Assembly: GCF_025717045.1 (NCBI RefSeq)
Contig: NZ_JAOVZN010000005.1
Location: 310,001-374,000, forward strand
Length of the DNA stretch: 64,000 bases
Direction: 5' to 3'
Origin: Flavobacterium sp. SH_e
GTDB taxonomy: Bacteria; Bacteroidota; Bacteroidia; Flavobacteriales; Flavobacteriaceae
In this document: piece after piece, positions 8,081 to 16,277 of the stretch
Numbering within the stretch: the first letter of the stretch is position 1
Layout: each line of letters opens with the position of its first letter
Made by a program: the position numbers and the translations under genes
Notes under the pieces: model-generated
The model's database searches: none
The model's input: only the letters and a program-made list of their open reading frames with translations
Told to the model about the DNA's origin: nothing

Positions 8081-9370
8081 ATGAAAAAAATTACTCTACT
8101 AATTTGTTTACTGCTGACAGCTGCCGGTGTAAACGCGCAACAAGAAAAAGGAATTATTGGATACACTAACTGGTTAGACAACTGGACAGAATTCAAACCT
8201 CAAAAAGCTGATTCGAAAGAACCGAATCAAATTTTAGCTGGAAACATCAAGGAAAACACAAAACTTTTGAAAAGAAATGTATACATTCTTCAGGGAAATG
8301 TATATGTAACTAATAATGCTGTTCTAACTATTGAACCTGGTACAGTAATTATTGGAGATGCTGAATCAAAAGGAACACTAGTTATTACAAAAGGAGCTCA
8401 GATTATTGCACAAGGTCAAGAAACAGATCCTATTGTATTTACTTCAAATCGTAGCATGAAAAAAGCTGGCGACTGGGGAGGTGTGGTAGTTCTTGGAGAT
8501 GCTCCTATTAATAAATTTGGAAGCGTTGGTTCTTATAACATGGATCTTGATCCTGCACTTACTGTGTACGGAGGAAACAATGTTGCAGGAAACTCAGGAA
8601 TTTTAAAATTTGTTAGAATTGAATTTGCTGGTAAAAAAGTAAAAGGTGCAGATACATTCAACGGATTAACTATTGCAGGAGTTGGAAACAAAACAATTTT
8701 AGAGAATGTAATGGTAAGCTACTCTGGAGGTGATTCATTTGCTTTCTATGGTGGAGATGTAAATGCTTCTCAATTGGTTTCATACAAATCAATTAACGAT
8801 GACTTTAAATTCACTCAAGGCGTACAATGTCGTTTATACAACTCTTTAGCTGTTAGATCTTCTTACTTATCAAGTAACAAAGATGGTTCTAGATGTTTAG
8901 AGGTTAAATCATACGAAAAGAAAAGCGACACTGACTTTACTAAAAAATCTACTTTAGTTGCAGCTACAAATATTACTATGCTAAATGACAGTGAAAATAT
9001 TAAAGCTGATATGCAAGCTGGTTTAGTAAAAGAAGCTATTTATGTTGCAGAAAGTGCTTCTTTAGAATTAAAAAGAAGTGTTGTTTCAGGTTTCAATCCT
9101 GCTGTATTAATAGACAGCCAAACTGAAATCAATTCAACTAATTTAAAGAAAATTAAATTTGAAGAAATGTTTTTCAACCAATGCAGCGGTAATATTTTTA
9201 CAGAAAATAAAACCGACAATGCAGATTTAGAGAACTGGTATGGAAACAGTGTTTTCTTCAACGTTTATTCAAATACTGACAACAAAGAAACTTTTGTTGA
9301 CGTATACAACGCAAGAAGACCTGACTTCAGACTTCAAATAGGAAAAATCACTGCTTCTAGCGGTAAATAG
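8081..9370 (+). CDS. Secreted right-handed beta-helix-like protein
   Basis: The start at 8081 was chosen because the frame then opens with a clean signal peptide ending in AGVNAQ; upstream in-frame codons give no signal and only a TTG start. The 429-residue product begins its mature part with GIIGYTNWLDNW and then has repeated short beta-strand segments of the parallel beta-helix type (GNVYVTNNAVLTIEPGTVI, GTLVITKGAQIIAQG, GDWGGVVVLGDAPI, ILKFVRIEFAGKKVKG, NKTILENVMVSYSGGD). Such proteins are common in Flavobacteriia and are often found with TonB receptors, but their function is not established. No C-terminal type IX sorting domain is visible. A strong terminator follows. Confidence 0.7.
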   Translation: MKKITLLICLLLTAAGVNAQQEKGIIGYTNWLDNWTEFKPQKADSKEPNQILAGNIKENTKLLKRNVYILQGNVYVTNNAVLTIEPGTVIIGDAESKGTLVITKGAQIIAQGQETDPIVFTSNRSMKKAGDWGGVVVLGDAPINKFGSVGSYNMDLDPALTVYGGNNVAGNSGILKFVRIEFAGKKVKGADTFNGLTIAGVGNKTILENVMVSYSGGDSFAFYGGDVNASQLVSYKSINDDFKFTQGVQCRLYNSLAVRSSYLSSNKDGSRCLEVKSYEKKSDTDFTKKSTLVAATNITMLNDSENIKADMQAGLVKEAIYVAESASLELKRSVVSGFNPAVLIDSQTEINSTNLKKIKFEEMFFNQCSGNIFTENKTDNADLENWYGNSVFFNVYSNTDNKETFVDVYNARRPDFRLQIGKITASSGK

Positions 9371-9395
9371 ATAAAAATCTTTTATAGAGACAAGA

Positions 9396-9430
9396 AAAAG
9401 GAAACAGATATTAACTGTTTCCTTTTTTTT
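9396..9430 (+). terminator. Rho-independent terminator
   Basis: Stem AAAAGGAAACAG (9396-9407) pairs perfectly with CTGTTTCCTTTT (9415-9426) around a 7-nt loop and runs into a T tract. It ends the beta-helix gene. Confidence 0.85.
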
Positions 9431-9569
9431 ATTTCTAAATTTCAGGTTTTGCAAGATAAAAAAACTCACAAAGTTTAAACTCCTGTAATTTAAATACAAC
9501 CTTCCGTAATCTGCAAACCTATACCTCCCCTTTCTTTCGAAATTTGTATTTCAAATAAAACTATTAAAA

Positions 9570-9765
9570 ATGAAACAAATTAAATTAGGAAATCAAGGTT
9601 TAATTATCCCTCCTATTGGCTCAGCATGTATGGGAATGACAGGTTTTGAGGAAGAAAATTGTTTACGATCTTAATTTTGAACATCCTCAATTATTTAGTA
9701 TACTATTCAAAAAAAGAACCCAAATGGCTCCTTTAGAATTTCGTGAAAAAATCAGGAATAATTGA
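9570..9765 (+). pseudogene. Deletion remnant: aldo/keto reductase 5' end joined to AraC regulator 3' end
   Basis: From ATG 9570 the frame reads MKQIKLGNQGLIIPPIGSAC then MGMTGFEEEN, the normal N-terminus of an aldo/keto reductase, but stops at 9672-9674. From about 9650, in another frame, the sequence reads IVYDLNFEHPQLFSILFKKR and then ...MAPLEFREKIRNN before a stop at 9763-9765. That is the typical last helix of an AraC/XylS regulator. The rest of both genes is missing. Reductase and AraC genes are often neighbours, so one deletion that removed most of each gene explains the arrangement (inference). Neither piece can be functional. Confidence 0.75.
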
Positions 9766-9814
9766 AATTTAATTTCTTCATAAAAAGATTTATCGATTGT
9801 TCAGTAAAGATTAC

Positions 9815-10294
9815 CTACTGAACATAATACGGAACACTATATAAGCATCGTACAGGATTTCCATTTTTCATAGCCGGAATCCAGTTAGGGCATAATTTCA
9901 AAACCCTTTCTAATTCCTTACCAGTTCCGTAACCAAAATCTCGAATAATATCTATATTAGAAACACTGCCATCTTTTTCAATTATAAAACTGGCAAAAAC
10001 ACCACCCCTGACCGAATCATCACTATCCAAATCTTTTGGCACAATGTAATTCTTATTTAAAAATGCATGAAATTTATCTATTCCCCCAATATAAGATGGC
10101 TTAACATCAACATCCATTATTTTATAAACTTCATTATCATTTACAGATGAGTTTTTTTCTTGTCTTATTGTTTTTACTGCTTTTTGAGGTAAGACTTTTC
10201 TATTGTTTTCAGAATCTTTAACTGCTGGAATGCTTTTATTCTGGCAACTAAAAAATAATATCAAACTAACGGTGGCAAAAAATATTCTGATCAT
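9815..10294 (-). CDS. TonB-C-terminal-domain-like lipoprotein
   Basis: The ATG at 10294 is chosen because the longer frame to 10315 needs a TTG and because this start gives a compact lipoprotein signal with lipobox LFFSC (Cys17). The 159-residue product has a linker rich in Lys and Asn, then residues about 60-159 resemble the C-terminal domain of TonB-type energy transducers: VKPSYIGGIDKFHAFLNKN, GGVFASFIIEKDGSVSNIDI, LKLCPNWIPAMKNGNPV. Real TonB proteins have an N-terminal membrane helix and a Pro-rich stretch; both are absent, so this is a lipid-anchored relative of unknown role. It sits alone. Confidence 0.65.
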   Translation of the reverse strand: MIRIFFATVSLILFFSCQNKSIPAVKDSENNRKVLPQKAVKTIRQEKNSSVNDNEVYKIMDVDVKPSYIGGIDKFHAFLNKNYIVPKDLDSDDSVRGGVFASFIIEKDGSVSNIDIIRDFGYGTGKELERVLKLCPNWIPAMKNGNPVRCLYSVPYYVQ

Positions 10295-10387
10295 AGGCTT
10301 TAACTTAGTGAACAAGAGATAATATTTTCGTTTATTTTCTAGCAGTAAAAAAACGAAATTTATTCTTTACAATAGCACAACTAAATT

Positions 10388-10416
10388 AAAAAGCCAGAAA
10401 TTATTTCTGGCTTTTT
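10388..10416 (-). terminator. Terminator of the SDR-VOC unit
   Basis: AAAAAGCCAGAAA (10388-10400) pairs perfectly with 10404-10416, loop TTA. It lies 25 bp after the stop of the VOC/SnoaL gene on the minus strand. Confidence 0.85.
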
Positions 10417-10440
10417 AAAACTTTTGGAATCAGTCAAAAA

Positions 10441-11448
10441 TTATTCTTTTTGATCCACAAAAACATATAATTTCTGTACTTTTCCATTTTCGATCACAAA
10501 CAAATCCATTCCGCTTACGACAGAAGGTTTTTCTTTTGAACCAAACTGCCAGTATAATCGAACTATATTATGATTGGTTTCAACTGATTTTGGAGTAAAC
10601 TTAAAATCAGGATTTTTAGTCTGTAATTCTACAATAAACTTACTAATATCCTCAATTCCTTCAGCAATAAAATGACGATCAACCATTTCAACATTAGACG
10701 CATAAATTTGATTTAATAAAGCTTTACGTTTTGTTTCGTCTTTTTCATTCCAAATTTTAAGATGATTTTCAACTATTAAAGTATTCTTTTTTGCATCGAA
10801 ATCATCAGCTGAAACTTTTTTTACTTCTGTATTTTTTGGAGACCATAATATTGTTTTTGGATGTGTTTTTTCATATCCTTTTCCGTTTGGATAAGAAACC
10901 AATTCCATTTTAGACCCCCAAGGTGTTTCAAAATAAACCCATGATTCACCCGCTGTATCTCCAGAAGGTGTTGTAAAAGGTTCTCCTATTATTTTGACAT
11001 CTTTACTTTTCAAATATTTCACCACTGCATGAATATCATTCACATAAAAAGCAATATGTGATGCTCCAATATCATCTGTATTTGGATGCGCTTTACTTCC
11101 TTTATTGTCTGCATATTCAAATACTTCTATGCTTGCTCCATTTCCTGCATTTATCATTTTGATAGTAACTGCTCCTGTTTCAGGATTAATATGATTTAAT
11201 TTTTTCCATTCGGCATCAAGCGGAATTGGTCCTAATTGTGTTACTGGCGTAAAACCAAGTACATCATTAAAAAATGTAACCGCTTTTTTAAGATCTGGAA
11301 CATTAATTCCAACATGATCGATTCCAACAATTCCCGCGCTAGTTTGTGCGACTGTTTTTTCTGAAGTAGAAAAGAGTATTAATACATTAAGCATTGCTGC
11401 TGCTGAAGTCTGTATTTTTTTGTTTGATTTTTTATGAGTTGTTTTCAT
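10441..11448 (-). CDS. Exported VOC (glyoxalase-like) + SnoaL-like fusion protein
   Basis: A 335-residue protein with an N-terminal signal (KKSNKKIQTSAAAMLNVLIL, then TVAQ). Residues about 40-185 form a VOC/glyoxalase domain: GIVGIDHVGINVPDLKKAVTF, IGASHIAFYVNDI, YFETPWGSKMELVSYP, with His and Glu at typical metal positions. Residues about 215-335 look like a SnoaL/NTF2-like domain (LIVENHLKIWNEKDETKRK, VEMVDRHFIAEG, VQKLYVFVDQ). The substrate is unknown. It is 43 nt downstream of an SDR gene on the same strand and shares its terminator, so both probably form one stress- or redox-linked operon. Confidence 0.75.
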   Translation of the reverse strand: MKTTHKKSNKKIQTSAAAMLNVLILFSTSEKTVAQTSAGIVGIDHVGINVPDLKKAVTFFNDVLGFTPVTQLGPIPLDAEWKKLNHINPETGAVTIKMINAGNGASIEVFEYADNKGSKAHPNTDDIGASHIAFYVNDIHAVVKYLKSKDVKIIGEPFTTPSGDTAGESWVYFETPWGSKMELVSYPNGKGYEKTHPKTILWSPKNTEVKKVSADDFDAKKNTLIVENHLKIWNEKDETKRKALLNQIYASNVEMVDRHFIAEGIEDISKFIVELQTKNPDFKFTPKSVETNHNIVRLYWQFGSKEKPSVVSGMDLFVIENGKVQKLYVFVDQKE

Positions 11449-11461
11449 GATATATATTTAT

Positions 11462-11484
11462 TATTGATATTGATATTGATATTG
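11462..11484. repeat. Hexamer tandem repeat
   Basis: TATTGA is repeated almost four times between the SDR and VOC genes. It sits in the short spacer where the VOC ribosome-binding region should be, so copy-number change could alter translation (inference). Confidence 0.6.
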
Positions 11485-11491
11485 TCTAAAA

Positions 11492-12349
11492 TTAATTTGT
11501 GTAAGCAGCTACCCATTTTGCTTTAATATTGGCACGAGCTTCAATAAATTCCTTATCAGTTCCTTGCGCAATGGCATCAAGCGGAAAACGAAGTGGTCTC
11601 TCCCCTTTCTTCATACTTACCAATTCCAAAATACCGTCAGCAATAGTTTGCGGATTCATATCAAACTGCGCCATTTTTCCGAATAATGCTGTTCCTAATG
11701 CGTTGAATTTTTCTGTTGCTGATTCTCCATATTCTTTTATAATTTCTTCTTTATCAGCATGAATACCAGCTTTAGATCCGTTATTCATTTCTGTTGGATA
11801 AACTCCTGGCTGAATACTTACGTTTTCAATTCCGTAATCTGCAAGTTCATCTTGCAATCCTTCTGTAAAACTTTCAACTACTAATTTTGATGCGATATAC
11901 GGAACCATAAAAGGAAGTGTGTGTCCGCTTGCTCCTGTTGTAATGTTAATCACAAGTCCGTTTCTTTCTTTTCTCATAGAAGGAAGTACTGCCTGATACA
12001 TACGTAATACACTGTAAACGTTTACGTCGAACATTTTACGAACCTGATCGATCGAATAACCTTCAAGAAGACCAAAACCGCTTACGGCTGCATTGTTAAT
12101 CAACACATCAATTTTTCCGTATTTAGTAATTACTTTTTCGATTGCTTTATTAACTGATGCATCATCTGTAACATCGATATCTACTACTTCAATGTTTTCT
12201 ATTGCTCCTAGTTCTTTCGCTGCGGCGGCATTTTTATCATTTGTATTGCGCATTCCTGCAATTACTGAATGACCTGCGTTAGCTAATGTAACAGCTGTTA
12301 GTTTTCCAAAGCCTGTACTTGTTCCTGTAATGAAAATTGTTTTTGACAT
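11492..12349 (-). CDS. Short-chain dehydrogenase/reductase
   Basis: A 285-residue classical SDR. The cofactor motif TGTSTGFG is at 9-16, NNAAVSG near 86-92, and the active site has Ser in NITTGASG and YIASK near 150-154. It is an NAD(P)-dependent oxidoreductase that acts on a carbonyl or alcohol substrate; specificity is not readable. The extended C-terminal part (GERPLRFPLDAIAQGTDKEF) is typical of the subgroup annotated as SDR family oxidoreductase in Flavobacteriia. The gene lies downstream of a Crp/Fnr gene, with an FNR-like palindrome about 100 nt before its start. Confidence 0.85.
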   Translation of the reverse strand: MSKTIFITGTSTGFGKLTAVTLANAGHSVIAGMRNTNDKNAAAAKELGAIENIEVVDIDVTDDASVNKAIEKVITKYGKIDVLINNAAVSGFGLLEGYSIDQVRKMFDVNVYSVLRMYQAVLPSMRKERNGLVINITTGASGHTLPFMVPYIASKLVVESFTEGLQDELADYGIENVSIQPGVYPTEMNNGSKAGIHADKEEIIKEYGESATEKFNALGTALFGKMAQFDMNPQTIADGILELVSMKKGERPLRFPLDAIAQGTDKEFIEARANIKAKWVAAYTN

Positions 12350-12397
12350 GATTTCTAAATTTTAAATGTTTATAATGTTTGTTTCTTTTGAACATTA

Positions 12398-12464
12398 CAA
12401 AGTTGCGACGAATGCAAAACCTGTACATTGATTAGAAATAAGTAAAAACTTGATATAGATCAAG
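12398..12464 (-). promoter_or_regulatory. Crp/Fnr-type operator and weak -7 box upstream of SDR
   Basis: 12449-12464 reads CTTGATATAGATCAAG, a perfect inverted repeat that contains TTGAT-N4-ATCAA, identical to the classical FNR/CRP-family core. On the minus strand, CAACTTTG (12405-12398) is one base off TAnnTTTG. The palindrome centre is then about 63 nt upstream of the predicted start, close to the position of class I CRP-family activators. The adjacent gene at 12513-13091 encodes a Crp/Fnr protein. Confidence 0.5.
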
Positions 12465-12479
12465 AGTTTGAAGAAGACA

Positions 12480-12506
12480 TAAAAAAAGGAGCTTTAAAAG
12501 CCCCTT
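12480..12506 (-). terminator. Terminator of Crp/Fnr gene
   Basis: On the minus strand GGGGCTTT pairs with AAAGCTCC (one G-U pair) and is followed by a run of T. It separates the regulator from the SDR gene, implying separate transcripts. Confidence 0.65.
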
Positions 12507-12512
12507 ACGTTA

Positions 12513-13091
12513 TTATTTTTTTGCCGTTTGTTTTCGAATACGGCTTAGTGTTTCTGGTGTCATGCCTAAATATGAGGCAATCATAGTCTGAGGAATTCGA
12601 GAAGCAAATCCTGGATATTTATTTACAAAGTTCAAATACTTTTCTTCTGCGGTTAAAGTTAATGAAGCTTGAATTCTATTTTGTGCGGCTATAAAACTTC
12701 TTTGCAAAATAGTATTAACCATATTATTGAAAGCTGGAATTTCTTTGCAAAGCAATTCAAAATTTTCATGGGTAAAAAGTACAAGCTCGGTATCTTCAAT
12801 AGCATCGATATTAAAACGCGACGGCTGTTGCATCATCAAACTCTCGCGATCACCTGTCCACCAATTCTCAATACTGAAACTATTTACATGCTCACTTCCT
12901 TTTTCGTCAACAGTATAGGTGCGAACACAGCCTTGAGTGATAAAAGCATCATATTTCCAAACATCTCCTTCTTGAAGAAGATATTGTCTTTTACGAAGTT
13001 TTTTAATAATAGCAAATGATTGTATACGTTCTGATTCTGCTTGGGTCAGTTCCGTTTTTTCTTCGAGATACTTTTGGAATATTTCATACAT
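12513..13091 (-). CDS. Crp/Fnr-family transcriptional regulator
   Basis: A 192-residue regulator with a cNMP-binding-like beta roll (residues about 25-115: LRKRQYLLQEGDVWKYDAFI, GCVRTYTVDEKG) and a C-terminal helix-turn-helix around 165-190 (IPQTMIASYLGMTPETLSRI). The ligand-binding phosphate cassette of true cAMP receptors is not conserved (SIENWWTGDRESLM instead), as in most Bacteroidota members, so the effector is unknown. There are no Cys clusters for an Fe-S cluster. The neighbouring FNR-type palindrome suggests that it controls the SDR-VOC unit. Confidence 0.8.
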   Translation of the reverse strand: MYEIFQKYLEEKTELTQAESERIQSFAIIKKLRKRQYLLQEGDVWKYDAFITQGCVRTYTVDEKGSEHVNSFSIENWWTGDRESLMMQQPSRFNIDAIEDTELVLFTHENFELLCKEIPAFNNMVNTILQRSFIAAQNRIQASLTLTAEEKYLNFVNKYPGFASRIPQTMIASYLGMTPETLSRIRKQTAKK

Positions 13092-13307
13092 AGAATGTAA
13101 AATTATACAAAAGGGATTTGATCGGCAAATAAATATTAAGTAGTACTCTACTAAAAAACATTAGAGTAGTTTGTGTTTAATTTCATTGTATTTATTGCGT
13201 CCAATAGGCAATATGTTAATCACTTCAATTTAAGATCCAAAAGTGATCAGGCAAGCAAATGATGCCAATAGAAATTAAGACATAATCATGATTTACATCA
13301 ATTTGCC

Positions 13308-14432
13308 TCAACTTGTTTTTCGGTAATTATAAATTGCCATTGCATTCAGTATAATAGCAAATATAATCAGGTATATTAATTCTCTTCCAACTTCTCTAAG
13401 ACCGCTTCCTTTTAAAACAATCAAACGCACAACTTTTATAAAGTGAGTAACTGGAGTAAATTCAGACATAACTCTTGCCCAATTCGGCATACTGTCTGTA
13501 CTGGTAAAAAATCCGCTCATTAACATGAAAATCATCATAAAGAAAAAAGCAATAAACATGGCCTGCAATTGCGTATCGGCAAAAGTAGAAATCAGAAGTC
13601 CCATTCCTAATAAAGCAATAAGATAAATAGCAGCGAATAGATATAATACTAACAGACTCCCTTTCGGAAATATTCCATAAACAAGATACATCACCGTAAG
13701 TCCAATAGTAAACACAATCATTCCAACAATCCAAAACGGGATGAGTTTTCCTAAAATAAATTGCCATTTTTGAATAGGAGTTACATTGATCTGCTCAATT
13801 GTTCCTATTTCTTTTTCTCTTACGATATTGAGCGCGGTAATAAAACCGCCAATTAAGGTAAGCAACAATACTAAAATCCCTGGAACCATATAATATTTAT
13901 ATTCCGCTCTGGGATTGTACCAATTTGTACTGGACAATGAAATTAATGAAGGAGATATCGAAGCCGTTTGCTGTATTAATTTAGTTCTAATATCAAGATC
14001 TCGACTAAAATCTGCAATTACAACATTTAAATAAGCATTTCCAATATTTGATTTTGTTCCGTTTATGGCATCGGCAGCGATGTAAACTTTCTGACTTCCT
14101 TCTCTTACTAGATTTCGTTCAAATCCTGATGGAATTTCCAAGATTAAATCAGCTTCTCCACTTTCTATCAGTTTTAAAGCTTTTAAATATGAATCTGATT
14201 TTTCTATAATTTTAAAATAACCTGATGAACCAATTTTATTGATCAATTTATTGGAATAAGAGCTATGATCGTGATCAACATAAACAATATTCACATTTTT
14301 AACCTCAAAATTAGCAGCCAAGGGCAAAATAATCAACTGTATAATTGGCATTGCAAACATCATCGCCAAAATAGTTTTATCTCTAAATATCTGGCGAAAC
14401 TCCTTTTGCAATATAAATCCAAGCACTTTCAT
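13308..14432 (-). CDS. ABC-2 type permease (YbhR/YbhS-like)
   Basis: A 374-residue integral membrane protein. It begins FILQKEFRQIFRDKTILAMM, has one N-terminal membrane helix, a large extracytoplasmic domain (about 45-175), then five helices in the second half. The cytoplasmic coupling segment VREKEIGTIEQINVTPI is characteristic of ABC2_membrane_3 permeases. Its start overlaps the stop of the preceding permease by 4 nt. Together with the second permease it should form the transport channel of a drug- or cation-export pump of the YbhGFSR kind. It is the last gene of the operon. Confidence 0.85.
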   Translation of the reverse strand: MKVLGFILQKEFRQIFRDKTILAMMFAMPIIQLIILPLAANFEVKNVNIVYVDHDHSSYSNKLINKIGSSGYFKIIEKSDSYLKALKLIESGEADLILEIPSGFERNLVREGSQKVYIAADAINGTKSNIGNAYLNVVIADFSRDLDIRTKLIQQTASISPSLISLSSTNWYNPRAEYKYYMVPGILVLLLTLIGGFITALNIVREKEIGTIEQINVTPIQKWQFILGKLIPFWIVGMIVFTIGLTVMYLVYGIFPKGSLLVLYLFAAIYLIALLGMGLLISTFADTQLQAMFIAFFFMMIFMLMSGFFTSTDSMPNWARVMSEFTPVTHFIKVVRLIVLKGSGLREVGRELIYLIIFAIILNAMAIYNYRKTS

Positions 14433-15535
14433 GATAATCGAATTTTAAATTTTTTCAAAGCTATTGTCAATAGAAGCGCTGCCATTCCCGCAAGAACTAA
14501 AGTCTCTTTCCAAACAAATTCAAATCCTAAACCTTTAAGCATAACTGCTTTTACAATACTGTAATAATATCTTGAAGGAACAATATGTGATACAACACGA
14601 AATATCCAAGGCATATTTTCTAACGGAAACATAAAACCAGTTAATATTAAGGTAGGAAGCATCATTCCCATCATAGAGATCAACATTGCTGTCTGCTGAG
14701 AATCTGTAACATTTGAGATAAGCAAACCAAGCGAAAGACAGGTAATAATAAACAGAATACTTTCAGCAAAAAGCAGTAAAAAACTTCCTTTGATTTCTAC
14801 ATTGAGAAGATATACAGAAAGAAACATAATAAGCATAAAATTTATCAGCGAAAGCACCAAATATGGAATAGCTTTGGCAATTAAAACCATAATAGGTTGA
14901 AAAGGCGATACAAGAAGGATTTCCATTGTTCCTAATTCTTTTTCGCGCACAACAGAAACAGAAGTTAATGCTGTACTGACAATCATGAATATTAAAGCAA
15001 TAACGCCTGGAATAAAATTGAGTGAGCCATTTTGCTCTTCGTTATAAAGCTGTCTTAATTCTGGAATTATCTGATATTTTAATTTGACCGTTGGATTTAA
15101 CTGCTGCTGATAATCATTTACAATTGCATTTAAATAATTGGTTACTATTGTTGCTGTATTTGGATCAGAAGCGTCTGCAATTACCTGAATTTTTGCGCCA
15201 CCAATACGCTGTAAATCGGAACCAAAATTAGCAGGAAAAATAACGGCACATTTTATAGTTCCAGACTTAAATCTATTTTCAATGTCATTATAATTTAGAA
15301 TGGGAGCTTCTACATTAAAATAAGAACTCGATTGTATTTTTCGTATAATATTTTCTGTGTGAATGTCATGCGAATTGTCCTGCATCGCTATCCCAATGTT
15401 TTTGACTTCATTGCTGAGCGCAAAACCAAAAAGAACAATTTGCGCAACAGGAAGCCCAAAAAGAATCAGTAAAGTTCTCCTGTCTCTAAAAACGTGATAA
15501 AATTCTTTTCGAATAAAAGCAAGTAATCTTTTCAT
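14429..15535 (-). CDS. ABC-2 type permease (YbhR/YbhS-like)
   Basis: A 368-residue paralogue of the next gene. Layout: N-terminal LLAFIRKEFYHVFRDRRTLL, one helix, periplasmic domain, then helices starting near SLNFIPGVIALIFMIV, with coupling motif VREKELGTMEILLVSPF. I chose the ATG at 15535, 1 nt after the ATPase stop, because the paralogue starts with the same LxFIxxKEF sequence. An ATG at 15574 would add 13 residues overlapping the ATPase gene. It should form a heterodimer with the downstream permease. Confidence 0.85.
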   Translation of the reverse strand: MKRLLAFIRKEFYHVFRDRRTLLILFGLPVAQIVLFGFALSNEVKNIGIAMQDNSHDIHTENIIRKIQSSSYFNVEAPILNYNDIENRFKSGTIKCAVIFPANFGSDLQRIGGAKIQVIADASDPNTATIVTNYLNAIVNDYQQQLNPTVKLKYQIIPELRQLYNEEQNGSLNFIPGVIALIFMIVSTALTSVSVVREKELGTMEILLVSPFQPIMVLIAKAIPYLVLSLINFMLIMFLSVYLLNVEIKGSFLLLFAESILFIITCLSLGLLISNVTDSQQTAMLISMMGMMLPTLILTGFMFPLENMPWIFRVVSHIVPSRYYYSIVKAVMLKGLGFEFVWKETLVLAGMAALLLTIALKKFKIRLS

Positions 15536-15536
15536 A

Positions 15537-16277
15537 TTAATCTGCTGCTCTTTTAGCGTTTCGTGCCAGTTCATAAAAAACGTCGTCCATAGAATTTGTA
15601 TTGAAGCGTTTTTTTAATTCTGCAGGCGAATCTATTGCTTCAACTCTTCCGTCAACCATAATACTTATTCGGTTGCAATACTCTGCCTCATCCATATAAT
15701 GTGTTGTGACAAATACTGTAATTCCATTGGCCGCGGCCTCATAAATCATATCCCAAAACTGTCTTCGCGTTATGGGGTCAACTCCTCCCGTAGGTTCATC
15801 AAGAAAAACAATTTTGGGGCGATGAAAAACTGCTACTGAAAAAGCTAGTTTTTGCTTCCATCCCAAAGGCAAACCTCCAACCAGTTTTTTTGCTTCTTTT
15901 TCTAAACCAAGAGTTTTGACCAACTCGGCGCTTCGGTCTTTTATTTCAGAACGCGAAACACCATAAACACCACCATAAAATTCAATATTTTCCAGAATGG
16001 TCAAATTATCATACAAAGAAAATTTTTGGCTCATATAGCCAATATTCTTCTTAATCTTTTCTTGCTGCTTGTAGACATCAAAGCCTGCAACGGTAGCTTC
16101 ACCAGAAGTAGGAAAAGAAAGTCCGCAAAGAATTCTCATCGCTGTAGTTTTTCCGGCTCCATTAGCACCAAGAAATCCAAATATTTCCCCTTCGTTGACT
16201 TCAAAACTGATTTTGTCAACCGCTTTGAAATCACCAAACTGTTTGGTTAAATCTTTACAAACTATAGCTTTTTCCAT
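15537..16277 (-). CDS. ABC transporter ATPase (YbhF C-half-like)
   Basis: A 246-residue ATPase: Walker A GANGAGKTT near 38-46, Walker B IVFLDEPTGGVD, switch His in FVTTHYMDEAE. The signature motif is degenerate (LPLGWKQ instead of LSGGQ). That is a known feature of the second half of fused YbhF-type ATPases, so this gene and the previous one correspond to the two halves of YbhF as separate polypeptides. The start overlaps the upstream ATPase gene by 23 nt. Confidence 0.85.
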   Translation of the reverse strand: MEKAIVCKDLTKQFGDFKAVDKISFEVNEGEIFGFLGANGAGKTTAMRILCGLSFPTSGEATVAGFDVYKQQEKIKKNIGYMSQKFSLYDNLTILENIEFYGGVYGVSRSEIKDRSAELVKTLGLEKEAKKLVGGLPLGWKQKLAFSVAVFHRPKIVFLDEPTGGVDPITRRQFWDMIYEAAANGITVFVTTHYMDEAEYCNRISIMVDGRVEAIDSPAELKKRFNTNSMDDVFYELARNAKRAAD

